Origin: Cytophagales bacterium
GTDB lineage: Bacteria > Bacteroidota > Bacteroidia > Cytophagales > JAAEPT01
Assembly: GCA_011524675.1 (NCBI GenBank)
Contig: WTJX01000644.1
Location: 1 to 5,977 of the forward strand
Length of the DNA stretch: 5,977 nucleotides
Direction of reading: 5' to 3'
Shown here: in pieces, positions 1 through 5,940 of the stretch
Numbering within the stretch: the stretch's first letter is position 1
How the letters are laid out: each line of letters begins with the position of its first letter
Made by a program: the position numbers and the translations under genes
The notes under the pieces: model-generated
What the model saw: the letters and a program-made list of their open reading frames with translations, nothing else
Told to the model about the DNA's origin: nothing
Database searches by the model: none

Positions 1-186
1 GCGTATATTAGACTAATTGACTATGTTTAAATGTTTTTTTGGGATGAATGCTTGTTTTGCATCTATTCGGTAAACTAGATGTTGTGTTTTAGCTTTTTTT
101 TACAAAACACTTTTAGTGGCAAAGTCTTTCTAAAAAGCTAACAGCTAATAGAAGGCTTTGTAGCAACCAAAAGCAGATCCAATATA
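1..186. other. Non-coding region downstream of hrpB
   Basis: No credible reading frame is visible here; stops are frequent on both strands. The region lies past the 3' end of hrpB. It holds several short inverted repeats: CATCTA 60-65 with TAGATG 76-81; GTGTTTT 84-90 with AAAACAC 104-110; and TTAGCTTTTT 89-98 with AAAAAGCTAA 132-141. The last two share bases 89-90 and cross each other, so they cannot both form fully. Any of them could help end hrpB transcription, but none shows the GC-rich stem followed by a T-run, in the hrpB direction, of a standard intrinsic terminator. I see no exact TAnnTTTG promoter element in either direction. Confidence 0.6.
84..141. repeat. Overlapping inverted repeats downstream of hrpB
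   Basis: Two perfect inverted repeats interlock. The first is a 7-bp stem, GTGTTTT (84-90) with AAAACAC (104-110), around a 13-base loop containing a run of eight T. The second is a 10-bp stem, TTAGCTTTTT (89-98) with AAAAAGCTAA (132-141). Its left arm starts inside the first stem and runs into that stem's loop. The stems are AT-only or nearly so, hence weak. They may form a termination or 3'-end structure for hrpB, whose stop codon is about 45 bases away, but chance pairing in AT-rich DNA is a real alternative. Confidence 0.3.
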
Positions 187-2667
187 TTACTTTCTCTTCA
201 CACCTCTGATTGCCTTCGCTTTGAGAGGCTCGTCTGGCCATTCATGCTTTGGATATCTCCTTTTAAGTTCTTTGCGCACTTCAAAATAAGCCTCTTTCCA
301 AAAACTCTGTAAGTCAGACGTTACTTGTACAGCTTTGAATCCAGGAGATAGTAAGTGTATGAGTACTTTTACCTTGGTATCATTGATTGTAGGGGTCTCT
401 AGCATACCAAAAAGTTCTTGGAGGCGTACCGCCAAGATGGGCATTCCTTTCGCCTCGTAGTGAAGTTTGATGTTAGAACCACTAGGCACTTCTATACTTT
501 CGGGAGCAAGGCGATGAAGCATCGCTTGTTTTTCCAAAGGCAAATGGTGAAACAATATTTCTTTTAAATTTAATTTTTTGAGTTGCTGAGGTGTTTTTAT
601 GTTTGACAAATAAGGCGTAAGCCACTCTTGGCATGTAAGCAATAACGCCTCTGTACTAAAATCTTCCCACTGTTGGGCAGGATTCCAACGTCTAAGGTTG
701 TTCACTCTATGTTGCAGTTGAGTAGTAGCATCATCAAAGGAAAGCAAGCGTTCGCCTTCTCTACGTATGGCGTCGCAAATTGCGTTGACCAAATAGCTTT
801 CGTCTGGATCTGGGAGAGGAGTGCTTTTCAGCACAATATTCCCGATGCGCAAATCGCGCGATGCCATCAAGCCGCCTAGTCGCGTGTCCCAAGTGATGAT
901 CTCTTGCTCTTTGACCAAGCTTTGAAGGTCTTGGGGATTAAGTGCTGAAGCAAGGAATATGCGTCCCATACCTTCTCTAGCATTCAGATTGGCGACTGCC
1001 AACCAAGGCTCATGGGCAAGGTCGTCTTTGTGCCCAGCATTTGCCAGTTTACCATTTGCCAACTGAAATTGAGCATTGTTTCCAGGGCGTGCGCATGCTA
1101 TACGCTCGGGGTATGCTTGTGCGAGCAAAAAACCTGTTTCAAAATCATCTACTTCGCCATTGTCTGCTGCGATATCAAAAAACGCTCGGTAGGAGGATGC
1201 TACTTTTTCTATATTCTTTAGCTTACCCGACAAACTACCTTCTTTTCTTCTAAAGCGCCTCAATGCCTCTATTCTTAGATTGATATCAATCCCAGCCTCT
1301 TTGGGCAAAGGATCTCTTTCTTCTAAGAGGGCGGCAATATCTGTCGCTAGCCCCAACTGTCCTTCTTCTTGCGCCATCAACAAAAGATGTCCTATCCTTG
1401 GGTGGCAAGGTAGGCGATGGATTTGCTTTCCATGCTCCGTAATCTTTCCATTTTCTAAGGCATCAATATCGTGTAGCACCTTAGACGCTTGTGCCATATT
1501 ACCTTTGGGTGGTGGACTCAACCAGCTCAACTGATTAGGGTCTATGACACCCCAGTGCGCCAGATCAAGCGTCAAAGACGCTAAGTCGGCTTCCTCTATT
1601 TCTGGGGTACGATGCTCTTTTATTCTACTATGTGTAGCACTGCTCCATAAACGGTAACACACCCCTTCACTCAGTCGTCCTGCTCTACCTGCCCTTTGGT
1701 CTGCTGAGTCTTTGGCTATCTGTATGCTTTCTAAGCGAGACAGCCCCGCATTTGGATCAAAGCGCTGTGTCCTGCCAAAGCCAGAATCTACTACAATCTT
1801 AATGCCCTCAATGGTCAAGCTAGTTTCTGCAATAGAGGTAGCCAACACCACTTTTCGCCTTCCTTCTCTGTCGGGCAAGATAGCTTGTTGTTGTTTCGCG
1901 TAGGGCAACTGACCATACAAAGGATGAATGCGTACACCTTTGAGCTTTTGCCTAAGGATTTCTTCACACTTTTTGATTTCTAGCTGTCCAGGCAAAAAAG
2001 CAAGTATATCCCCATCATGTTTTTTGCTCGCTTGTATGATAGTGCGTCCCATCAAGTCGGGCAAAAGCTGTAAGTCGCTATCTCCTGCATAAAAAATAGA
2101 TACAGGATATTGCCTGCCCTTACTTTCTACAACCTCGGCTTGTAGTAAGGCAGACAATTGAGGCATGTCCAAAGTGGCAGACATCACCAAGATGCGCAAA
2201 TCTTGCCTTAATACCTCTTGTGTTTCTCGACATAGTGCCATGCCTACATCGGCATGTATGCTACGTTCATGAAACTCATCAAAGATAACCATGCCCACTT
2301 CTTCTAGCGAATTGTCTGTTTGAATCATGCGCGTAAGAATACCTTCTGTTACCACTTCTATCTTTGTCTCAGCAGATACTTTACGTTCAAATCGGATACG
2401 GTAACCCACCGTCTTGCCTACCTCTTCACCCAATAGTTGCGCCATGCGTGCTGCTACAGATTTTACGGCCAAACGTCTAGGTTCTAGCATGATGATTTTT
2501 TTCCCTTCCAACCATGCCGCGTCAACTAGTGCCAAAGGCAATAATGTACTTTTTCCTGCCCCAGGTGGCGCTTGAATAATAAGTGTGTTGGCAGACTGTA
2601 ACTTGCTTTGTACACTAGGGATTACTTCTTTGACGGGGAGGTCGATCTGAGTATAGTCGAATGACAT
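187..2667 (-). CDS. hrpB: ATP-dependent DExH-box helicase HrpB
   Basis: This 826-residue protein is a complete HrpB-type superfamily 2 helicase, predicted cytoplasmic, that couples NTP hydrolysis to RNA (or nucleic acid) unwinding. The helicase motifs appear in order: motif I APPGAGKST 33-41, Ia EPRRLA 62-67, Ib TEGIL 107-111, II DEFH 130-133, III SAT 163-165, IV around AFLPG 223-227, V around ATSIAETSLT 276-285, and VI QRAGRAGR 324-331. A winged-helix and helical-bundle part follows at about 350-460. The C-terminal half is HrpB-specific and ends with the family hallmark region RYPKHEWPDEPL (804-815) and a basic tail. Length matches the family norm of roughly 800-850 residues. The DEFH form of motif II is normal for HrpB and separates it from DEAH proteins such as HrpA. 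The ATG start lies about 20 bases downstream of a strong promoter match and has no clear Shine-Dalgarno sequence. The family's cellular role is poorly defined in most bacteria. The gene is monocistronic here and divergent from the ABC operon. Confidence 0.96.
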   Translation of the reverse strand: MSFDYTQIDLPVKEVIPSVQSKLQSANTLIIQAPPGAGKSTLLPLALVDAAWLEGKKIIMLEPRRLAVKSVAARMAQLLGEEVGKTVGYRIRFERKVSAETKIEVVTEGILTRMIQTDNSLEEVGMVIFDEFHERSIHADVGMALCRETQEVLRQDLRILVMSATLDMPQLSALLQAEVVESKGRQYPVSIFYAGDSDLQLLPDLMGRTIIQASKKHDGDILAFLPGQLEIKKCEEILRQKLKGVRIHPLYGQLPYAKQQQAILPDREGRRKVVLATSIAETSLTIEGIKIVVDSGFGRTQRFDPNAGLSRLESIQIAKDSADQRAGRAGRLSEGVCYRLWSSATHSRIKEHRTPEIEEADLASLTLDLAHWGVIDPNQLSWLSPPPKGNMAQASKVLHDIDALENGKITEHGKQIHRLPCHPRIGHLLLMAQEEGQLGLATDIAALLEERDPLPKEAGIDINLRIEALRRFRRKEGSLSGKLKNIEKVASSYRAFFDIAADNGEVDDFETGFLLAQAYPERIACARPGNNAQFQLANGKLANAGHKDDLAHEPWLAVANLNAREGMGRIFLASALNPQDLQSLVKEQEIITWDTRLGGLMASRDLRIGNIVLKSTPLPDPDESYLVNAICDAIRREGERLLSFDDATTQLQHRVNNLRRWNPAQQWEDFSTEALLLTCQEWLTPYLSNIKTPQQLKKLNLKEILFHHLPLEKQAMLHRLAPESIEVPSGSNIKLHYEAKGMPILAVRLQELFGMLETPTINDTKVKVLIHLLSPGFKAVQVTSDLQSFWKEAYFEVRKELKRRYPKHEWPDEPLKAKAIRGVKRK

Positions 2668-2690
2668 AAGACGTATGTTTCTTTAAAATA

Positions 2691-2722
2691 CAAAGCTAAG
2701 GATATACTAGACTCAAATCAAA
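2691..2722 (-). promoter_or_regulatory. Bacteroidota-type promoter of hrpB
   Basis: Read on the minus strand, TTTG (plus-strand bases 2722-2719) is followed after exactly 20 bases by TAGCTTTG (2698-2691). This is an exact match to the -33 TTTG and -7 TAnnTTTG elements used by the primary sigma factor of Bacteroidota. The expected start of transcription is near 2684-2688, giving a short leader of about 20 bases before the hrpB ATG at 2667. The same architecture with the same spacer precedes the MoeB-like gene, which makes a chance match less likely. Confidence 0.8.
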
Positions 2723-2736
2723 ATGTCTGTTGAATA

Positions 2737-2764
2737 GTACGAAGTATAAAGTACCAAGTACCAC
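2737..2764 (+). repeat. GTACnAA heptad tandem repeat, four units (left arm)
   Basis: Four consecutive 7-base units are visible: GTACGAA 2737-2743, GTATAAA 2744-2750, GTACCAA 2751-2757 and GTACCAC 2758-2764. The consensus is GTACnAA, with one change in the core of unit 2 and one in the last base of unit 4. The array matches, in inverted orientation, the array at 2836-2863. The reverse complement of the right array agrees with this one at 22 of 28 positions, so the two can form a long imperfect stem. I do not recognise a named repeat family, and no integration gene is nearby. Confidence 0.75.
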
Positions 2765-2799
2765 GATAAAGAAAACATTTAAAAAAGATAGTCTATTGA

Positions 2800-2826
2800 C
2801 TTTTAAGTACTCAAACAACTTAAAAG
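2800..2826. repeat. Perfect 9-bp hairpin nested between the heptad arrays
   Basis: CTTTTAAGT (2800-2808) and ACTTAAAAG (2818-2826) are perfect reverse complements around a 9-base loop. The hairpin sits between the two heptad arrays and off-centre toward the right one. It could be the tip of a larger folded structure whose outer stem is made by the heptad arrays. AT-rich pairing makes it weak on its own. Confidence 0.5.
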
Positions 2827-2835
2827 AAAACATTC

Positions 2836-2863
2836 TTTGTACTTCGTACTTTGTACCTTGTAC
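2836..2863 (-). repeat. GTACnAA heptad tandem repeat, four units (right arm, inverted)
   Basis: On the plus strand the units read TTTGTAC 2836-2842, TTCGTAC 2843-2849, TTTGTAC 2850-2856 and CTTGTAC 2857-2863. On the minus strand these are four GTACnAA-type heptads in exact 7-base register. They mirror the four units at 2737-2764, giving an inverted pair separated by 71 bases. The array lies about 150 bases upstream of the ABC ATPase start and on the far side of the hrpB promoter. Confidence 0.75.
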
Positions 2864-3016
2864 TTAATGCAGGCTTTTGTGAAAACCCGAATAATCGATT
2901 TTTAATGTAAACTAGCTCCTTATCTACTATACTACAATCTCCTCAAAACAGAATGGCAAAAAGAATTTTTTAGTATCGAAATAAAACCTATATTGCTACA
3001 AATAAAATAAGATACA

Positions 3017-3904
3017 ATGTCAAAGGTATTAACGACTACATCCCTCAGCAAAAAATACGGGGCAGTACATGTGGTCAAAGACTTGTCCTTAGAAGTAGAA
3101 AAAGGGTCAGTCTTTGGTTTATTAGGTCCCAATGGTAGTGGTAAGACAACTACTTTGAGTATGCTACTCGATATCATTCCAGCAGATACTGGGGCTTACC
3201 AATGGTTTGGAGAAGCTCCCTCACATACCAATAGAAAAAAAATAGGATCAATTATAGAAACACCTAATTTTATAGGTTACTTATCTGCCGAACGAAACTT
3301 AAAGATGGTGGCAGAGATCAAAGGTACAGACGCACAAGACATCGCCAATGTACTAGAGACGGTGAGACTTACAGAATACAAAGACAAACCTTTCAATACG
3401 TTTTCCTTAGGGATGAAGCAGCGTTTAGCTATCGCCTCTGCACTACTGGCACAGCCAGAGGTATTATTGCTCGATGAGCCTACCAATGGACTAGATCCAC
3501 ACGGGATAGTAGAAATACGTAACCTACTCATGGCTATATCCAAAAAAGGAGTAACCATCATCATTGCTAGTCATATATTAGATGAGATCGAAAAAATATG
3601 TACGCACGTAGCCATCATTAAAAGAGGACAGTTACTAGTACAAGGTAGAGTAGATGAAATATTGACCAATGACTGCATCTTAGAGCTAAAGGCAAACGAT
3701 ATGGAGCGCCTGAGCAAAGCCCTAAAAAAGTATAGCCTGTCTTCTCAGATAACCAAAGAGCAAGACAAATACATCGTCAAGTTCCCTAGCATGATCAAAA
3801 ACCATGAACTAAACGAATTTCTCTTTGGGGAGGGCGTAGTACTCTCACACCTTGCTAGCAGAAAGAAAAACCTAGAATTACAATTTTTAGAAATAACCAA
3901 ATAA
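3017..3904 (+). CDS. ABC-2 type exporter ATP-binding protein
   Basis: This 295-residue cytoplasmic ATPase should power the membrane partner encoded 3 bases downstream. It has the full nucleotide-binding domain: Walker A GPNGSGKTT 37-45, ABC signature FSLGM 129-133, Walker B VLLLDEPT 149-156 with catalytic Glu154, D-loop NGLD 157-160 and switch His186. The Q-loop glutamine is replaced: the segment reads IGSIIETPNF (76-85), with Glu81 where Gln is usual, a form I associate with the BcrA/DrrA-like branch. Residues from about 215 to 295 form the extra C-terminal domain typical of ABC-2 ATPases. Length is normal at about 300 residues. The ATG start lies directly before the conserved N-terminal strand; the upstream sequence is AT-rich without a Shine-Dalgarno sequence, as is common in Bacteroidota. 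Cargo cannot be read from the sequence; antibiotic, peptide or lipid export are the known family roles. Confidence 0.93.
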   Translation: MSKVLTTTSLSKKYGAVHVVKDLSLEVEKGSVFGLLGPNGSGKTTTLSMLLDIIPADTGAYQWFGEAPSHTNRKKIGSIIETPNFIGYLSAERNLKMVAEIKGTDAQDIANVLETVRLTEYKDKPFNTFSLGMKQRLAIASALLAQPEVLLLDEPTNGLDPHGIVEIRNLLMAISKKGVTIIIASHILDEIEKICTHVAIIKRGQLLVQGRVDEILTNDCILELKANDMERLSKALKKYSLSSQITKEQDKYIVKFPSMIKNHELNEFLFGEGVVLSHLASRKKNLELQFLEITK

Positions 3905-3907
3905 AAT

Positions 3908-4711
3908 ATGTTACGACTACTTAAGATAGAAATTCATAAAATATTCTACAGTAAGATTTTTTGGGTGTTGCTGGGCTTATATGGGTTGTTAATGGTTCCT
4001 CTTTCACTAGGAATGAATAAGCTTTCCAATACTATTTTTAACTTTGCCCAAGGTGCTGGTCCCCTAGAAGGGACACCTATGGAAGGTTTCTCTATTTTTA
4101 ACCATCCAAACGTATGGCACTTCATTACCTTTTTATCTACATGGTTCAATACCTTATTGGTCATTATTCTCATTATCGTAGTTACCAATGATTTTCGTTT
4201 CAAAACATTGAAGCAACACATCATAGATGGTATGAGCAAGTGGGAAGTCATACTAGCCAAACAATTAGTTATTGTGCTGCTTATAGGTATAGGTGCATTG
4301 TTCAATATCATACTGGTACTTGCTTTAGGAAAAAACGTAGAAGGAGTATCCATGTTTGAAGGTATCCCTATCTTGCTCCCTTATTGTTTAGCGATGTTTT
4401 TATATATGAACCTTGCCTATTTTCTTAGTTTTTGTTTCAGAAGGTCAGGCATAGCCCTCATCTTTTTACTACTCTATTCGTGGGTGGTAGAAAATATAGC
4501 ATCATTTACGTTTTTACCCGACTCAGTAAGTAAAATTTTGCCTATGAAGCTGGTAAAAAATATGATCCCAAATCCTGGAAACAGCTTTTTGGGTTTGCCT
4601 ACAGAGTCAGACCTATCCTTTTTTAATATTTCAGTATGTGCCGCTTATATCACCTTTTTTATTGGGTTTAACTATTGGATGCTAAAAAGAGGTATCGCAG
4701 CTAAATCGTAG
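3908..4711 (+). CDS. ABC-2 type transporter permease subunit
   Basis: This 267-residue inner-membrane protein has about six hydrophobic helices, at roughly 17-35, 70-93, 115-139, 152-176, 180-200 and 237-257. It begins with a short basic amphipathic stretch (LKIEIHKIFYSK, 5-16), as is usual for ABC-2 permeases. The cytoplasmic loop after helix 2 contains NDFRFKTLKQHIIDGMSK (94-111), the kind of conserved segment expected to contact the ATPase. A soluble loop of about 35 residues lies between helices 1 and 2. The start codon follows the ATPase stop by 3 bases, so the two are almost certainly co-transcribed and translationally linked. Only one permease is present, so the working transporter is probably two of these subunits with two ATPases. 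No signal peptide or substrate-binding protein is nearby, which favours export over uptake. The substrate is unknown. Confidence 0.88.
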   Translation: MLRLLKIEIHKIFYSKIFWVLLGLYGLLMVPLSLGMNKLSNTIFNFAQGAGPLEGTPMEGFSIFNHPNVWHFITFLSTWFNTLLVIILIIVVTNDFRFKTLKQHIIDGMSKWEVILAKQLVIVLLIGIGALFNIILVLALGKNVEGVSMFEGIPILLPYCLAMFLYMNLAYFLSFCFRRSGIALIFLLLYSWVVENIASFTFLPDSVSKILPMKLVKNMIPNPGNSFLGLPTESDLSFFNISVCAAYITFFIGFNYWMLKRGIAAKS

Positions 4712-4712
4712 T

Positions 4713-4732
4713 CTCGCAAAAGTTTGCACGAG
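4713..4732. repeat. Small bulged hairpin after the permease stop
   Basis: CTC (4713-4715) and GCAAA (4716-4720) can pair with TTTGC (4723-4727) and GAG (4730-4732), leaving AC as a bulge and a very tight AG loop, which would probably open by one pair. It starts 2 bases after the permease stop and ends exactly where the larger hairpin at 4733 begins, so the junction holds two adjacent stem-loops. It may assist 3'-end formation of the ABC transcript. Confidence 0.4.
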
Positions 4733-4768
4733 TACTAGCAGAAGGCTTTACAACATCTTCTGCTAGTA
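4733..4768. terminator. Convergent 12-bp hairpin, likely bidirectional 3'-end signal
   Basis: TACTAGCAGAAG (4733-4744) and CTTCTGCTAGTA (4757-4768) are perfect reverse complements around a 12-base loop. The hairpin sits between the convergent ABC operon and MoeB-like gene, 21 bases past the permease stop. Its right arm includes the last codons and the stop codon (4763-4765) of the MoeB-like gene. A symmetric stem can act on both transcripts. No clear T-run follows on either strand, so it may terminate weakly, depend on Rho, or mainly stabilise 3' ends. Confidence 0.6.
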
Positions 4769-5875
4769 ACGTTCCATTGCAGTATCTACAGTCTTTGCCC
4801 ATGCATCTATGCCACCACTGAGATTGATAAGGTTTGAGTAAGCGTGCTCTACCTCAAGGTACTTTATGGCAGAAGCACTACGAATGCCATGATGACAGAT
4901 CACAACTGTTTTTTTCTTAGGGTCTATTTCTTGTATGCGCGATGGCAGCTGCTGCAAAGGAATCAATTTGCTTTCGCCAATGTGGCAAATCTCATATTCA
5001 TAAGGCTCTCTTACATCTATCAGTTGTATTTCTTCTTTGCCCATCATTTGTGCTAAGCCCGCAGGGTTTATCTCTTTTTCCTTTAGCTCCACAGTCTCTT
5101 TGATGCCACAAAAACTTTGATAATCTGTCAGTTCCTCTATGAGACCATTAGGCTCATGCTTTTGAAAGCGCAACAGCTGTTGCTGCATTGTCAAAGTGTC
5201 TATGGCAAGTAACTTCCCTGAAAGTACTTCACCTATTCCCGTAATCACTTTGATGGTTTCACTAGCCATCATACTCCCCACCAAGGCAGGTAAGACACCC
5301 AACACACCAATGTCCGAACAATTGGGGACTTCCCCAGCTGCTGGCGGTTCAGGGAAAAGACAACGATAGGTAGGTCCTCCCTGATAGTTGAATACAGACA
5401 ACTGACCGTCAAACTTAAAGATAGCACCAAATACCAGAATTTTGTTTTGGATCACACATGCATCATTGACAAGGTATCTCGTAGGGAAATTATCAGAACC
5501 ATCTACCACTATATCATAGTTTGCTACGATAGATAGCGCATTTAGATTGGTCAAGCGTTCATGATATGTTTCAAAAACAACAAAAGGGTTTTGCTTAGTT
5601 AGTTTTTCTTTGGCTACCTCCACCTTCGCCTTGCCTACATCCTCGGTAGAAAACAACACTTGACGTTGCAAATTACTCTCCTCTACAGTATCACCATCTA
5701 CTATGCCTATTCTTCCTACGCCAGCAGCGCAAAGATAAGACAGTATAGGACACCCCAAGCCTCCTGCACCTATGACAAGCACAGCCGCTTTTTTGAGTTT
5801 CTCTTGACATTCCAAACCAAATTCAGGAAGAATGATGTGCCTATTGTACCGCTGGAGCTCTTCTTTCTTTAGCAT
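4763..5875 (-). CDS. moeB: MoeB/ThiF-family adenylyltransferase with C-terminal rhodanese domain
   Basis: This 370-residue cytoplasmic enzyme should adenylate the C-terminal glycine of a ubiquitin-like sulfur carrier (MoaD or ThiS) and help make its thiocarboxylate. Residues 1-245 are the E1-like domain: RYNRHIILPEFG 9-20, nucleotide-binding GAGGLG 36-41, Arg71 in NLQRQ, Lys84 in GKAK and Asp128 in DGSDNF. These match E. coli MoeB Arg73, Lys86 and Asp130. Cys186 in VPNCSD is the likely conserved active-loop cysteine. Residues about 265-370 form a rhodanese domain with active-site loop CHHGIRS (Cys327), so the protein can carry its own persulfide, as in MOCS3/Uba4 and MoeZ-type fusions. Both zinc CxxC motifs are altered: TYRC (Cys172) and QSFC (Cys256) keep only the second cysteine. 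The ATG start fits the family N-terminus and has AGGG just upstream. No moaD or thiS is in the window, so molybdopterin versus thiamine use is undecided and the symbol moeB is provisional. Confidence 0.88.
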   Translation of the reverse strand: MLKKEELQRYNRHIILPEFGLECQEKLKKAAVLVIGAGGLGCPILSYLCAAGVGRIGIVDGDTVEESNLQRQVLFSTEDVGKAKVEVAKEKLTKQNPFVVFETYHERLTNLNALSIVANYDIVVDGSDNFPTRYLVNDACVIQNKILVFGAIFKFDGQLSVFNYQGGPTYRCLFPEPPAAGEVPNCSDIGVLGVLPALVGSMMASETIKVITGIGEVLSGKLLAIDTLTMQQQLLRFQKHEPNGLIEELTDYQSFCGIKETVELKEKEINPAGLAQMMGKEEIQLIDVREPYEYEICHIGESKLIPLQQLPSRIQEIDPKKKTVVICHHGIRSASAIKYLEVEHAYSNLINLSGGIDAWAKTVDTAMERY

Positions 5876-5908
5876 GTTTGACCCTTAGTTCATGAATTAA
5901 AATGAACC

Positions 5909-5940
5909 CAAAGGTAAATGTTAAAAAACAGAGTCCCAAA
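5909..5940 (-). promoter_or_regulatory. Bacteroidota-type promoter of the MoeB-like gene
   Basis: Read on the minus strand, TTTG (plus-strand bases 5940-5937) is followed after exactly 20 bases by TACCTTTG (5916-5909), an exact match to TTTG/TAnnTTTG. Transcription should begin near 5902-5906, giving a leader of about 30 bases before the ATG at 5875. The leader contains a weak Shine-Dalgarno-like AGGG ending 6 bases before the start codon. I see no operator or riboswitch in so short a leader. Confidence 0.8.

Larger units (their letters stand above)
2668..3016. other. Divergent intergenic region between hrpB and the ABC operon
   Basis: These 349 bases separate two divergent transcription units. 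The left end carries the hrpB promoter (2691-2722). The middle (2737-2863) carries the GTAC heptad inverted array described separately. The remaining 153 bases (2864-3016) must hold the leader and probably the promoter of the ABC operon, but no exact TAnnTTTG occurs there on the plus strand. The nearest resemblance is TATATTG at 2989-2995, with a T-run at 2966-2971 in place of the -33 TTTG; this is too degenerate to call. I found no credible protein-coding frame or RNA gene. Confidence 0.6.

Noticed and set aside
673..1903. Several plus-strand frames of 60-85 codons within hrpB
   Set aside because: They are antisense shadows of a well-conserved helicase and show no motifs or translation signals.
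2737..2863. Insertion sequence or MITE call for the heptad element
   Set aside because: I see no transposase and no clear target-site duplication at the ends, so it is listed only as a repeat.
2876..2995. Possible promoter for the ABC operon: TTTG at 2876-2879, or TATATTG at 2989-2995
   Set aside because: The first has no TAnnTTTG at a suitable distance, and the second lacks a proper TTTG upstream and deviates from the -7 consensus. Neither is strong enough to list as a feature.
2932..3177. Minus-strand frame of 81 codons crossing the start of the ABC ATPase
   Set aside because: It is antisense to the conserved N-terminus and Walker A of the ATPase and has no recognisable motif or upstream promoter.
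3946..4353. Minus-strand frame of 135 codons inside the permease gene
   Set aside because: Its length reflects the composition of the sense gene. It is wholly antisense to a permease with clear membrane helices and resembles no family I know.
150..4749. The 10-base word AGAAGGCTTT at both 150-159 and 4740-4749, each just past gene ends
   Set aside because: The flanking bases do not match, and a single 10-base repeat in 6 kb is weak evidence for a shared element.
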